Source: Flagellimonas eckloniae
Lineage (GTDB): Bacteria > Bacteroidota > Bacteroidia > Flavobacteriales > Flavobacteriaceae
DNA: 64,000 nucleotides
Direction: 5' to 3'
Assembly: GCF_001413955.1 (NCBI RefSeq)
Contig: NZ_LCTZ01000002.1
Location: 1,302,001-1,366,000, forward strand
Under the pieces are notes generated by a model. The model was not told the origin of the DNA. It searched no databases and was given only the letters and a program-made list of their open reading frames with translations. This document shows positions 1 through 8,247 of the stretch, in pieces; the stretch's first letter is position 1, and each line of letters begins with the position of its first letter. The position numbers and the translations under genes are program-made.

Positions 1-771
1 ATAGCCAACGATTGTGACCTAAAGTATAAAACGAGCAGAAATCAGCGCTTGCTCGTAGAACTTACCTTAATGAAATTAGCCTCTATCACTTTTGATGGAG
101 AAAAAAAAAAGCTTGATTTCATAATTCCCGCCTCTTTTTTCACAAAAAAAATAACAGGCAATAAAACTGCAGTATCGGATAACCTTACCAATATAAAACA
201 AGAAGAAGTCCCTGCGATTCCAGACACACAGGCTGTAGAAGAAGCTCCTCAAGTGTCCGAACCAGTTGAGCAGCCAATACCTATCAAAAAAATTAAACTT
301 AAAACTCCTGAAAATAGAGTTTCTGGACTTTCACTTTCCAGTATTAAGGCGAAGAAAGCCCATGAAAATGTAAAATCACCTCCTGTTGCTCATGAAGAAC
401 TACCTAAAGAAGCATTTACCGAAGCGGAGATGCAAGAATATTGGACCGAATTTGTGCAACACTTAGAAGACAAGGGTAGAAAAATCTTGGCAAGTAATCT
501 ACAGACGGATATTCCAAAATTGAAAAATGAAAACACCATTTGGATTGAACTCCCAAATGATACCATGAAAAAAGAAGTGGAGCGGGAACAAAGTTTAATG
601 TTGGACCATTTAAAACAGAAGCTAAATAATTATTCCCTTTCGCTGCATATTACTGTCAATGAAATTGTTGCCAAAAAATTTGCATTTACTCCTGAAGAAA
701 AGTATCAAAAATTAAAAGAGAAAAATCCAGCTATTGATCTTCTACGGAAAGAATTTGATTTAGACTTTTGA
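1..771 (+). CDS. dnaX: DNA polymerase III subunit gamma/tau, C-terminal part (5' truncated by window edge)
   Basis: The reading frame is open from base 1, so the start lies upstream of the window; 256 residues are visible. The first residues (NDCDLKYKTSRNQRL then VELTLMKLASI) match the end of the collar domain of the clamp-loader subunit. A Pro/Glu/Lys-rich linker (about residues 60-125) follows, then a C-terminal domain of mixed helix and strand (about 130-256), as in flavobacterial DnaX. The AAA+ ATPase part is off-window. DnaX loads the sliding clamp in the replisome. Its stop overlaps the stop of the convergent TMEM220-like gene by 12 bases. A TTG at 49 is only an internal codon, not a true start. 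The assignment rests on the collar-end motif and general architecture. Confidence 0.85.
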   Translation: MANDCDLKYKTSRNQRLLVELTLMKLASITFDGEKKKLDFIIPASFFTKKITGNKTAVSDNLTNIKQEEVPAIPDTQAVEEAPQVSEPVEQPIPIKKIKLKTPENRVSGLSLSSIKAKKAHENVKSPPVAHEELPKEAFTEAEMQEYWTEFVQHLEDKGRKILASNLQTDIPKLKNENTIWIELPNDTMKKEVEREQSLMLDHLKQKLNNYSLSLHITVNEIVAKKFAFTPEEKYQKLKEKNPAIDLLRKEFDLDF

Positions 772-1119
772 TTTTCTTTTCAATAACAACCTTAATGCAT
801 ATACCAGCATTACACATGCAACAATGGCAAGACCCAATGCTTCTCTTCCTCTCTCTATATTTACAATATCGCCTTCTCCAATGGTTACTCCTTCAAATTT
901 TTCAGGCCAAGTTTGAAAAGCCATAAAACCATAGAAAAGTAACAGTACAAAAACCCATAAAAACTTTAATCTATCTACAGCGAACAAAATTGAAATAAAC
1001 GCTGCAACTCCATAATACACATACCATTTTAATGCATCTGGGTCATTATATTGGACTATTGCAGCATATACAAAAAGGGCTGCAAACACAATTCCGAAAA
1101 TTTTAAAAAACAGTTTCAT
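760..1119 (-). CDS. TMEM220-like small membrane protein
   Basis: 119 residues with about four hydrophobic segments (near 5-22, 32-48, 53-68, 95-112). The QYNDPDALKW stretch after the first helix is the signature of the TMEM220 family, whose biochemical role is unknown. A positively charged tail (KRKSK) suggests a cytoplasmic C-terminus. The gene starts only 6 bases after the eboF stop on the same strand, so it is probably transcribed with the ebo operon. Its 3' end overlaps dnaX by 12 bases tail to tail. Whether it works with the Ebo proteins is inference from position alone; chance adjacency is possible. Confidence 0.75.
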   Translation of the reverse strand: MKLFFKIFGIVFAALFVYAAIVQYNDPDALKWYVYYGVAAFISILFAVDRLKFLWVFVLLLFYGFMAFQTWPEKFEGVTIGEGDIVNIERGREALGLAIVACVMLVYALRLLLKRKSKV

Positions 1120-1125
1120 AATGGG

Positions 1126-2499
1126 CTATTGTTTTATTAATTCTTTCAAAATAACAAAAACTTCTGTATCCTTAATCTGATTTTTATCAGGATATTGATT
1201 GTTATTGGTGATTAAGATTGGGTAATCATCCTCATCTTCAGGAATCCTCCCATGCGATCCTTTGACCAATTCAGCATTTAATGGAATAACATCCATTACA
1301 GTTCTAAAACCAAGTTTCTTTTTAAGTAATTTCCAAAGCACTTTTACCATTACCAATTTATCCTTGGGGTCAGTAAACATTTCAACAGGGTCATAACCCG
1401 GTTTTTTATGAATATCCACCATCCTTGCAAAATCAGGCGCCTTGGCATCATCCAGCCAATAATAATAGGTAAACCATGAGTTTTTATCCGCAACTACAAC
1501 CAAATCGCCACATCTATCATGATTTAGATGGTAGTCCATTAGTTCGGTTCCACAGATGACTTTTTCTACACCTTCCTGATTTTGTAGCAGTAGTTGAACA
1601 TCTTTTAGAACAGATTTATCATTCAAATATATATGTGCTATCTGGTGGTCGGCAACGGCAAATGCAGTACTTGCCCCAGAATCCAATAATTCCAGACCTC
1701 TTTCCTCTCTAATGGCCAAATATCCCCCTTTGCGCAATACTCGGTTTAAATGTATTGGGTTATCTACATTGGTAATACCATATTCAGATAACAAAACAAC
1801 TGTGCAGTTTTTTTGCTCGTAATAGGTAACCAAATCCTTTACAACGGTATCAATTTCATTTAAATCTGTTGAAATCTTTGCAAAGTCCAATCCATGGCGT
1901 TGCAAGTTGTAATCTAAGTGCGGTAGATAAATTAATGTAAGCGTAGGGTCGTGCAGTTCATCTGTTTTTATGGAAGCGTCTGCAATCCATTTACTTGATT
2001 TTATTGATGTTTTTGGACCCCAGAATTGAAATAATGGAAAAGTGCCCAATTCTTCCTGAAGTGTATCCCGCAATTTGACAGGGTGCGAATAAATATCAGG
2101 TATTTTCCTTCCATCTGCCAAATAGTTAGGCCTTGGTGTTACGCTAAAATCTGCTGTTGAATACATATTGTACCACCAAAACATATTGGCACATGTAAAT
2201 GTTTCATCCTCTTTTTTTAGATGTTCCCAAAGCTTTTCTTCTTGAACCAATTTATTGGATTGTTTCCAAAATTTAACCTCGCATTCATTCTTAAAATACC
2301 ATCCATTTCCCACTATTCCATGTTGGAAGGGGTATTTACCTGTTAAATAGGTTGCTTGTGCACTGCAGGTAACTGCAGGTAATGCAGGTTCAATTAAACT
2401 CATTGAACCTTTTTCCTGAAAAGATTTGATAAAGGGTGTGTGTTCTCCAATCAACCTCTTGGTTAGTCCAACCACATTGATTACAACAGTTTTTTTCAT
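1126..2499 (-). CDS. eboF: EboF: alkaline phosphatase superfamily phosphodiesterase/nucleotide pyrophosphatase-like protein
   Basis: 457 residues of the type I phosphodiesterase/nucleotide pyrophosphatase branch of the alkaline phosphatase superfamily. The N-terminal PALPAVTCSAQATYLTGKYP block carries the likely nucleophile Thr44, followed by the HG of FQHGIVG. Later Asp/His blocks (LPHLDYN, LSEYG, DHQIAHIYL) supply the expected two-metal ligands. There is no signal peptide, so it should be cytoplasmic. It is the last ebo gene here, one base after the eboE stop. In known ebo clusters this position is held by the same family. Its substrate is unknown; a phosphodiester or pyrophosphate made in the pathway is a reasonable guess. 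Confidence 0.88.
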   Translation of the reverse strand: MKKTVVINVVGLTKRLIGEHTPFIKSFQEKGSMSLIEPALPAVTCSAQATYLTGKYPFQHGIVGNGWYFKNECEVKFWKQSNKLVQEEKLWEHLKKEDETFTCANMFWWYNMYSTADFSVTPRPNYLADGRKIPDIYSHPVKLRDTLQEELGTFPLFQFWGPKTSIKSSKWIADASIKTDELHDPTLTLIYLPHLDYNLQRHGLDFAKISTDLNEIDTVVKDLVTYYEQKNCTVVLLSEYGITNVDNPIHLNRVLRKGGYLAIREERGLELLDSGASTAFAVADHQIAHIYLNDKSVLKDVQLLLQNQEGVEKVICGTELMDYHLNHDRCGDLVVVADKNSWFTYYYWLDDAKAPDFARMVDIHKKPGYDPVEMFTDPKDKLVMVKVLWKLLKKKLGFRTVMDVIPLNAELVKGSHGRIPEDEDDYPILITNNNQYPDKNQIKDTEVFVILKELIKQ

Positions 2500-2500
2500 T

Positions 2501-3694
2501 CTAAAGTTTTGCTTTTAACCATTCCATTTCTCTAACTATAGAACTTGCTAGTTCTTTTTTGAGGTTGATAGGCAATACTTCCCAAGTATATGTTTCAATT
2601 TCCAAATGATCACATACCTTGTTGTTTTTTAAAAATTTGACCACTTTTAGGATTTGGTCTTGGGTAGAGGATAATCCATCAAATTTTTCCAAAAATATTG
2701 GCACATGAAAATGCGCTCTCAATTCGGAAAAGGACTTCTTTTCCTTCAAAAGTTCTGGTAAATCTGAATATGTTTTTACTCCTGTTTCTGTTTTTTCAGT
2801 AATCTGATGCAGATATGTGGGTTCGTCAAATTGTTTCAAAGATTTCCATATTAAATCAGTATCGCCATCATTAAAAAGAATCTTTAGGGCTGAGCTTACT
2901 TGTATTTTGCCCACTTTAATTCCATTGGATTCAAATTTGTGGAAAGTCTCTTCCGGTTCTTCGTAAGCCAGTGAAAAATGGCAGACGTCGTAACAAACAG
3001 TCAAATATTTTTTAATACAATTTTCAGCTTCAATCTGGCTAAACCCAAGTTCACTTTTTAACTGTGGGCAACCTATTGGTAGAAGATAATTATGGAAGAA
3101 GTCCACCACTTCATCACTATTTTCCAAAAGACCATCGGGTTCTGGTTCAATGTCCAAGTGCATGTATTTTCCCGTTTCTTTCTCTATCTGAAAAAGTTGG
3201 GTGGCAATTTGCACCATGTTTTTGGCTCCTTCAACCAGTGCTTTCTTTTTTAACGCATCGGTTTTATGCCAATACTTATAGCTTATAGGAGATGTTGATA
3301 TTCCGCCGGAAATACCTTTGGGCAATAAATAGGCCAATTGTTTAAACAATCTTTTGGTATAGTTTACCCTCTCTATTTGTGTCCAATCTGGCGCATGGAC
3401 CATATCTTTAACTCTTTCACCATGAAAATTCCCATAGGGAAATCCATTCATTGTGTAAACATACACTCCTTGGTCATCTAACCAATTTTTAAAACTTTCC
3501 AAGCTCTTTTCAAAACCAAGTTCCTCACTTGCTTTATTGGATAAACGCAGGCCTAACCCAAAATTCTCATTGGGAGCCACTTCTTTTTTTATTAGTGGGA
3601 CATATTTTTCAAGATTATCAAAAGTAATCTTCCAATTTTCACCGGGATGTATATTGGTGCAGTAGGTAAGATGGTAATAATCTGAAATCAACAT
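2501..3694 (-). CDS. eboE: EboE: xylose-isomerase-like TIM-barrel (sugar phosphate isomerase/epimerase family)
   Basis: 397 residues from ATG 3694. The frame extends upstream to a GTG at 3745, but that would run back into eboD; ATG 3694 sits one base after the eboD stop and gives the natural N-terminus MLISDYYHLTYCTNIHPG. The AP endonuclease 2/xylose-isomerase-like fold is suggested by metal-ligand blocks such as HLDIEPEPDGLL and CYDVCHFSLAYEEP. It is cytoplasmic. The family isomerises or epimerises sugar-like compounds, but the substrate of EboE is not known. It belongs to the eboA-F operon. Confidence 0.88.
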   Translation of the reverse strand: MLISDYYHLTYCTNIHPGENWKITFDNLEKYVPLIKKEVAPNENFGLGLRLSNKASEELGFEKSLESFKNWLDDQGVYVYTMNGFPYGNFHGERVKDMVHAPDWTQIERVNYTKRLFKQLAYLLPKGISGGISTSPISYKYWHKTDALKKKALVEGAKNMVQIATQLFQIEKETGKYMHLDIEPEPDGLLENSDEVVDFFHNYLLPIGCPQLKSELGFSQIEAENCIKKYLTVCYDVCHFSLAYEEPEETFHKFESNGIKVGKIQVSSALKILFNDGDTDLIWKSLKQFDEPTYLHQITEKTETGVKTYSDLPELLKEKKSFSELRAHFHVPIFLEKFDGLSSTQDQILKVVKFLKNNKVCDHLEIETYTWEVLPINLKKELASSIVREMEWLKAKL

Positions 3695-3695
3695 A

Positions 3696-4865
3696 CTAGC
3701 AAGATAATTCTTCTTTGCCAATAGAACGAAGCGCAATTGACGCACGCATTTTTTCCATATCTATAGTATGCACATCATGTTTTACTCCTATTTTAGAAAT
3801 AAGGGTAATAGTAAGTTCTCCTCCAAGGTGTTCTCGAAATTCTTGAATCCCTTTTAATAGTTCTTCTACTTTGGAATGATTGTTAATTGGAATTTTAAGA
3901 TCAAAACCTATTTCCTCCAATACATTTAGTATGGTATTTAGGGTATCCATGCTAATTAAACCAATCATCTGTGCATAGGTTACGTCCAAAGCAATTCCCA
4001 TTGCTACGGCTTCACCATGACGAAGGTCATAATTTGTTATCTGCTCCAATTTATGTGCAGCCCAATGTCCAAAATCCAATGGTCTTGACGAACCGCTTTC
4101 AAAAGGATCTCCACCTTGTGCAATATGCTGCATGTGCATTTCAGCACATTTATAGATTACATGGGCCATTGGTTCTTTCTCCCTATTTGCAAGTGCCTTG
4201 GTATGCTTTTTTATATATTCAAAGAACACCTCATCCTTAATCAAAGCTACCTTTATTGCTTCAGCAATTCCAGAAATCCAATCCCTTTGATCTAGGGTTT
4301 TCAAGAAATTAAAATCATTGATAATTGCAAATGGTGGTGCAAAAGTGCCCAAGAAATTTTTCTTGTCAAATTCATTGATTCCATTCTTTACCCCCACTGC
4401 TGCATCGTTCTGTGAAAGTACGGTTGTAGGAATTCTAATTAGTTTCACACCCCTATGCGCTATTGCCGCTGCATATCCTACCATATCTATTAAAGCTCCA
4501 CCTCCTATTGCCGCCACAAACGAATGTCTACATATAGCATTATCATTAATACCAGCGACAATTTTTTTTACGTTTGAGTAATTATTTTTACTTGCTTCGC
4601 CACCCTTAACTACTAAAATTTGCATTAGCTGAATCTCGGAGACGTTTTGACTACAATACGATTCTATTTCTTCTACAATCTTTGGATGCGCGTTAGCGAC
4701 CTCATCATCAATAATAAAAATGATTTTTGTGGATTCACCATCTTTATAATCCTTAATTATATTCAGAAACAATTCATTATCTAAAGCAAAAAGATGCTCT
4801 GTAAAATGGAGTTTGTACTCGTATTTTACTGAAAATGCTTGAGATATTGGTGGTAGTGACTTCAT
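3696..4865 (-). CDS. eboD: EboD: 3-dehydroquinate synthase-like sugar phosphate cyclase
   Basis: 389 residues from ATG 4865, seven bases after the eboC stop. A longer frame to 4976 would overlap eboC and adds a low-complexity Tyr/Phe leader, so it is rejected. It shows the NAD-binding GGGALID (about 121-127), the PTTVLSQNDAAVG block, a metal-site Glu202 in SGIAEAIK, His267/His271 in FGHWAAHKLE and His283 in LRHGEAVAMG. DHQ synthases and related sugar phosphate cyclases turn a seven-carbon sugar phosphate into a carbocycle. Because the gene sits in ebo rather than with aro genes, it more likely serves the ebo product than aromatic amino acids. Which cyclase product it makes cannot be read from sequence. 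Confidence 0.9.
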   Translation of the reverse strand: MKSLPPISQAFSVKYEYKLHFTEHLFALDNELFLNIIKDYKDGESTKIIFIIDDEVANAHPKIVEEIESYCSQNVSEIQLMQILVVKGGEASKNNYSNVKKIVAGINDNAICRHSFVAAIGGGALIDMVGYAAAIAHRGVKLIRIPTTVLSQNDAAVGVKNGINEFDKKNFLGTFAPPFAIINDFNFLKTLDQRDWISGIAEAIKVALIKDEVFFEYIKKHTKALANREKEPMAHVIYKCAEMHMQHIAQGGDPFESGSSRPLDFGHWAAHKLEQITNYDLRHGEAVAMGIALDVTYAQMIGLISMDTLNTILNVLEEIGFDLKIPINNHSKVEELLKGIQEFREHLGGELTITLISKIGVKHDVHTIDMEKMRASIALRSIGKEELSC

Positions 4866-4872
4866 TATACGA

Positions 4873-5757
4873 CTAAGTAACGGCAAAAATCTTCGAAAGA
4901 AAAATTGATAGTGGTAATAGTAATAGCAACAATACACCTGTCTGCCAATTTGAATATGCCGCTGCAATAGTGGCATCTAAAACTATTATTCCCAGAACCC
5001 CAGAAATTACCGCTCCTTTTATATTTTTTGGCGTATTATTAAGGTAGGCCTTAACCAAAGGAAAAAGTACCATTATTGCGAAAATTATTAAAAAAGGTAG
5101 GTATTTACCCATTGATTTTAAATTGATGATATGGAAATACATAACGAGAAAAAGTACAATTGTATATAACAAACCAGCGAAAACGATGTTTTTTTTGTTA
5201 CTTCCATGAACCTCCCCCCTGCTGACAAGTGTTATTGCGGCAATGAAAATAATAGGAATTATCAAATATTCTAAGTGCATTAGAGTCCCCAGAATTGAAA
5301 TTCCCAGCAATAAATTTAACCCTCTGCAAATACCCATATTTAATGGCCCTATAATGTTGTGCTTCTTTGAAAAAGCATCGTATGCAAGTATAGATCCGGC
5401 CAAAACAAATGATATAAGACCGCTAAGAGAGTTTACTGATAAGGCAGCCATAATACCAAAAAACAAAAGGACAGCTCCGAATACAGCTGCTTTTTTTAAG
5501 GGTATCACGCCACTAGGAATTGGACGTTCAGGTCGCTCCACTGCATCAAGTTTAGCATCAAAAACATCATTCAGCACCACCCCTCCTGCATATAAAAACA
5601 CTGAAGAAAAAATAAGGAGAACAGGTTCATGGATATTTATACTATAATTAGAGACAAATATCCCCGCCAATGCTATTCCTGCAATAATATCAGCAGCAGC
5701 TGTTGGTAAATTTGGTAGTCTACATAATTGTAAATAGCCTTTTACTGTAGCATTCAT
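4873..5757 (-). CDS. eboC: EboC: UbiA-family prenyltransferase-like membrane protein
   Basis: 294 residues, polytopic, with about eight or nine hydrophobic helices. The first Asp-rich motif NDVFDAKLDAVERPERPIPS (about 63-82) is the prenyl-diphosphate/Mg binding site of UbiA enzymes; a second (DAFSKKHNIIGP) follows near 125. ATG 5757 shares one base with the eboB stop (TGATG), a sign of translational coupling; the TTG one codon upstream is less likely. The family transfers a prenyl chain to an acceptor in the inner membrane. In this operon the acceptor might be the EboD-derived carbocycle, which is inference. Confidence 0.9.
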   Translation of the reverse strand: MNATVKGYLQLCRLPNLPTAAADIIAGIALAGIFVSNYSINIHEPVLLIFSSVFLYAGGVVLNDVFDAKLDAVERPERPIPSGVIPLKKAAVFGAVLLFFGIMAALSVNSLSGLISFVLAGSILAYDAFSKKHNIIGPLNMGICRGLNLLLGISILGTLMHLEYLIIPIIFIAAITLVSRGEVHGSNKKNIVFAGLLYTIVLFLVMYFHIINLKSMGKYLPFLIIFAIMVLFPLVKAYLNNTPKNIKGAVISGVLGIIVLDATIAAAYSNWQTGVLLLLLLPLSIFLSKIFAVT

Positions 5758-6665
5758 CAAACGATTTTATCGTTATCAACCTTTGGTTCTTGTCCTCTTA
5801 ATACGCTATTGTCATTAAAAAGTTGTCTTTGGTCTACTCCTTTCGAGCCATTCCAATGCTCCGCTTTCATCTTTCCCGACTTACCAAAAACATCCAATGC
5901 ATTCTGATAGCATGTTTTTACAACATCTTCTTTTGCCACTCCACTTCTAATCATTAAAGAAGCTGTTTTAGGCACCGCAAGCGGATCACTTACGCCCCAA
6001 TCAGCAGAACTATCCACAATAATGTTAGTACTTCCAAAGCGTTTTACGACCTCAACCATGCGTTCATTTCCCATTTTTGTTTTTGGATAAATGGTAAATG
6101 CAGCTATAAACCCTCTATCCAAAACTTCTTGGACAGTCTCCTCGTTATTGTGGTCTATTACTACCATACTTGGATCTAGACCGTGCTCAAGGCAAACTTC
6201 CATGCTTTTTATGGTTCCAGCCTTTTTATCCCTATGTGGTGTATGTACTTGCACTAGCATTTCAAATTCTTTCGCCAATTCCAATTGCTGTCTAAAGTAC
6301 TTGTCTTCCGCCGGAGTTTGATCATCGTAACCAATCTCTCCCACTGCAACTACATTCTCTTTGTGCAGGTACAAGGGTAACAAATCCATTACTTGTTCAG
6401 CCAAAGCTTCATTATTGGCTTCTTTTGAGTTTAAACCAATGGTACAGTAGTGCTTTATTCCAAATTGACTCGCCCTAAAAGGTTCCCAACCTACTAGACT
6501 GCTAAAATAGTCTTGAAATGATCCTACTTGCGTTCTAGGCTGTCCCATCCAAAATGATGGCTCAATGACTGCAACTACCCCCGCTTGGGCCATAGCTTCA
6601 TAATCATCTGTTGTGCGAGATGACATATGCACATGGGGGTCTATAAATTGTAATTTTTCTTCCAT
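5757..6665 (-). CDS. eboB: EboB: TatD-family metal-dependent hydrolase
   Basis: 302 residues forming an amidohydrolase-type TIM barrel. The metal-binding DPHVH (Asp9, His11, His13) opens the protein; GEIGYDDQT, QVHTPHRDK, VVIDHNNEE and VDSSADWG follow in the order expected of TatD-like enzymes. TatD relatives are nucleases or hydrolases, but the Ebo member has no proven substrate. It begins two bases after the eboA stop and its stop overlaps the eboC start. The last 30 or so residues (KGVDQRQLFNDNSVLRGQ) form a tail after the barrel. No signal peptide; cytoplasmic. Confidence 0.88.
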   Translation of the reverse strand: MEEKLQFIDPHVHMSSRTTDDYEAMAQAGVVAVIEPSFWMGQPRTQVGSFQDYFSSLVGWEPFRASQFGIKHYCTIGLNSKEANNEALAEQVMDLLPLYLHKENVVAVGEIGYDDQTPAEDKYFRQQLELAKEFEMLVQVHTPHRDKKAGTIKSMEVCLEHGLDPSMVVIDHNNEETVQEVLDRGFIAAFTIYPKTKMGNERMVEVVKRFGSTNIIVDSSADWGVSDPLAVPKTASLMIRSGVAKEDVVKTCYQNALDVFGKSGKMKAEHWNGSKGVDQRQLFNDNSVLRGQEPKVDNDKIV

Positions 6666-6667
6666 AG

Positions 6668-7525
6668 TTAATCTTTAAAATTATCCCAAGTTATTGATCC
6701 ATTTTCCACTTGGTTTTTTAAATCTGGATATTTTTTTAAAAGTTCAATGGCTTCATTCATATTAGATTGATAGCAACACAACGCGGCAGCTTTATTCTCT
6801 TGGATGTTTTTACTCGTAAACAGTCTATCCATATCATTAAGCAAATCATCGTTCAAAAATTTCGAAACCGGACGCCAAATTTCTGGGTCTATTTCCCTTG
6901 AAGCAGCCCAACGTTCATGGGCATAATCTGAAATAATGCGCACAAGTTGTTGATTAGCTCTTTTGTCAGTATCCAAAATGGAACCCAAGTCACGCTGCAT
7001 AAAAGCCGCTTTTAAATACATTTGGTTCCATTGCTGTTCATTAAAAAACAAAGAAGGATAGGGATTATTTAGAGAAATAGCATCAAAAATTACCGTTATG
7101 TTGGTCCGTAACGCTTCAACAGCACTGAATTGATAATCCTTAGCGTTGGGCAATAAAACCAAAAACTTAAGAAACGTCTCTAATTCACCTGTATCCGCTA
7201 TTTGTATTAGATTGGAAACCTTATCCTTAAAAAACTCTTTATCGCTTTCAAGCACCTTAACTAAAAGATGAATTCTTCCGAGTTCTAAAACATTGGCATT
7301 CTTTAAGCGTAAATAATCAGAAAGGCTTGTATTGACATCATTTGGAAAACCTAATGGTGTAGTAGCCAATTTTGAACCGCATAAACTATATGCTAAATAA
7401 AAAGTTCTGACCGATTTATCAGCCAAGACTGAACTAAGCTTACCCATGTACCAACCCATAGAGGTTGCATCCATGTTCTGCTCTAAAATGCGAAATAAAT
7501 CGTCACTTGAAAAATTATACAGCAT
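6668..7525 (-). CDS. eboA: EboA domain-containing protein, first gene of the ebo operon
   Basis: 285 residues from ATG 7525 (a TTG one codon upstream is possible). The protein is soluble, mostly alpha-helical and without a recognisable catalytic motif; the ending DLKNQVENGSITWDNFKD and the internal RWAASREIDPEIWRPVSKFL are the kind of blocks seen in EboA proteins. Identification leans on position: it heads an operon whose next five genes match eboB-F in family and order. It has a good promoter 50 bases upstream. EboA's function is unknown; it could be a scaffold or the key new enzyme. Confidence 0.82.
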   Translation of the reverse strand: MLYNFSSDDLFRILEQNMDATSMGWYMGKLSSVLADKSVRTFYLAYSLCGSKLATTPLGFPNDVNTSLSDYLRLKNANVLELGRIHLLVKVLESDKEFFKDKVSNLIQIADTGELETFLKFLVLLPNAKDYQFSAVEALRTNITVIFDAISLNNPYPSLFFNEQQWNQMYLKAAFMQRDLGSILDTDKRANQQLVRIISDYAHERWAASREIDPEIWRPVSKFLNDDLLNDMDRLFTSKNIQENKAAALCCYQSNMNEAIELLKKYPDLKNQVENGSITWDNFKD

Positions 7526-7574
7526 CAATACTGTTGAATTATTGAGGACACAGGGGACGTCCTAAATTTATATA

Positions 7575-7582
7575 CAAAGATA
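7575..7582 (-). promoter_or_regulatory. -7 promoter element of the ebo operon (TATCTTTG)
   Basis: On the minus strand this reads TATCTTTG, a perfect match to the Bacteroidota -7 consensus TAnnTTTG, 50 bases before the eboA start. A TTTA about 14 bases upstream could be the -33 element, though the spacing is shorter than the usual 17-23. The same intergenic region also drives the divergent miaE; TATCTTTA at 7626-7633 on the plus strand is a weaker candidate for it. Confidence 0.5.
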
Positions 7583-7660
7583 ACTATCATCTTTTCTAAA
7601 TAGTATACATATCTAGGAATACTTATATCTTTATGACCTGAAAAATTCATAAAAAAACAA

Positions 7661-8242
7661 ATGCTCGGCTTAAAACTTCCTACAGATCCAAGATGGGTAA
7701 ACATTGTTGAAAAAAACATTGAAGAAATTCTTACGGATCATGCGTATTGCGAACAGAAAGCGGCCAGCATGGCCATTTCTTTGATTATAGGATTTCCAGA
7801 AAAATCTGAACTGGTAAAAGAAATGACCGCTTTGGCTCGAGAGGAAATGGGTCATTTTAATATGGTTCATGATAAGATTGTCAAAAGAGGTTGGGTGTTG
7901 GGGCGTGAACGTAAGGATGAATACGTTCTTGAATTAATGAAATTCTTTCCAAAAGGCGGTAGCAGGGAAACCCATCTAGTTCATAAACTTCTGTATGCGG
8001 CAATGATCGAAGCAAGAAGTTGTGAACGGTTTAGGTTACTCTCAGAAGAAATGAATGACCTTGGGTTAGCTGAGTTTTATCGTAATCTTATGGTAAGCGA
8101 AGCAAACCATTATACCATGTTCCTCAAATTTGCCAGAAAATATGGTGAGAGAGATGTAGTTGATGAAAAATGGCAACAATTATTGGATTTTGAGGCCACA
8201 ATAATGCAAAAATTAGGTAAAAAGGAGACTATACACGGTTAG
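7661..8242 (+). CDS. miaE: tRNA-(ms2io6A)-hydroxylase MiaE
   Basis: 193 residues, a ferritin-like four-helix di-iron protein. Two repeats carry the iron ligands: LAREEMGHFNMVHDK and LMVSEANHYTMF, with Glu in DHAYCEQKAAS and IEARSCERFR. MiaE hydroxylates the 2-methylthio-isopentenyl-adenosine at position 37 of certain tRNAs using O2. The length is usual for the family. It is transcribed away from the ebo operon and ends five bases before the convergent ppx stop. No unusual residues seen. Confidence 0.93.
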   Translation: MLGLKLPTDPRWVNIVEKNIEEILTDHAYCEQKAASMAISLIIGFPEKSELVKEMTALAREEMGHFNMVHDKIVKRGWVLGRERKDEYVLELMKFFPKGGSRETHLVHKLLYAAMIEARSCERFRLLSEEMNDLGLAEFYRNLMVSEANHYTMFLKFARKYGERDVVDEKWQQLLDFEATIMQKLGKKETIHG

Positions 8243-8247
8243 CAGCC

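Noticed and set aside
3695..3745. N-terminal extension of the eboE frame to a GTG at 3745
   Set aside because: It lies inside the eboD end; ATG 3694 starts one base after the eboD stop.
4866..4976. N-terminal extension of the eboD frame back to 4976
   Set aside because: It overlaps the eboC coding sequence and adds a low-complexity Tyr/Phe-rich leader; ATG 4865 sits seven bases after the eboC stop and gives the expected N-terminus.
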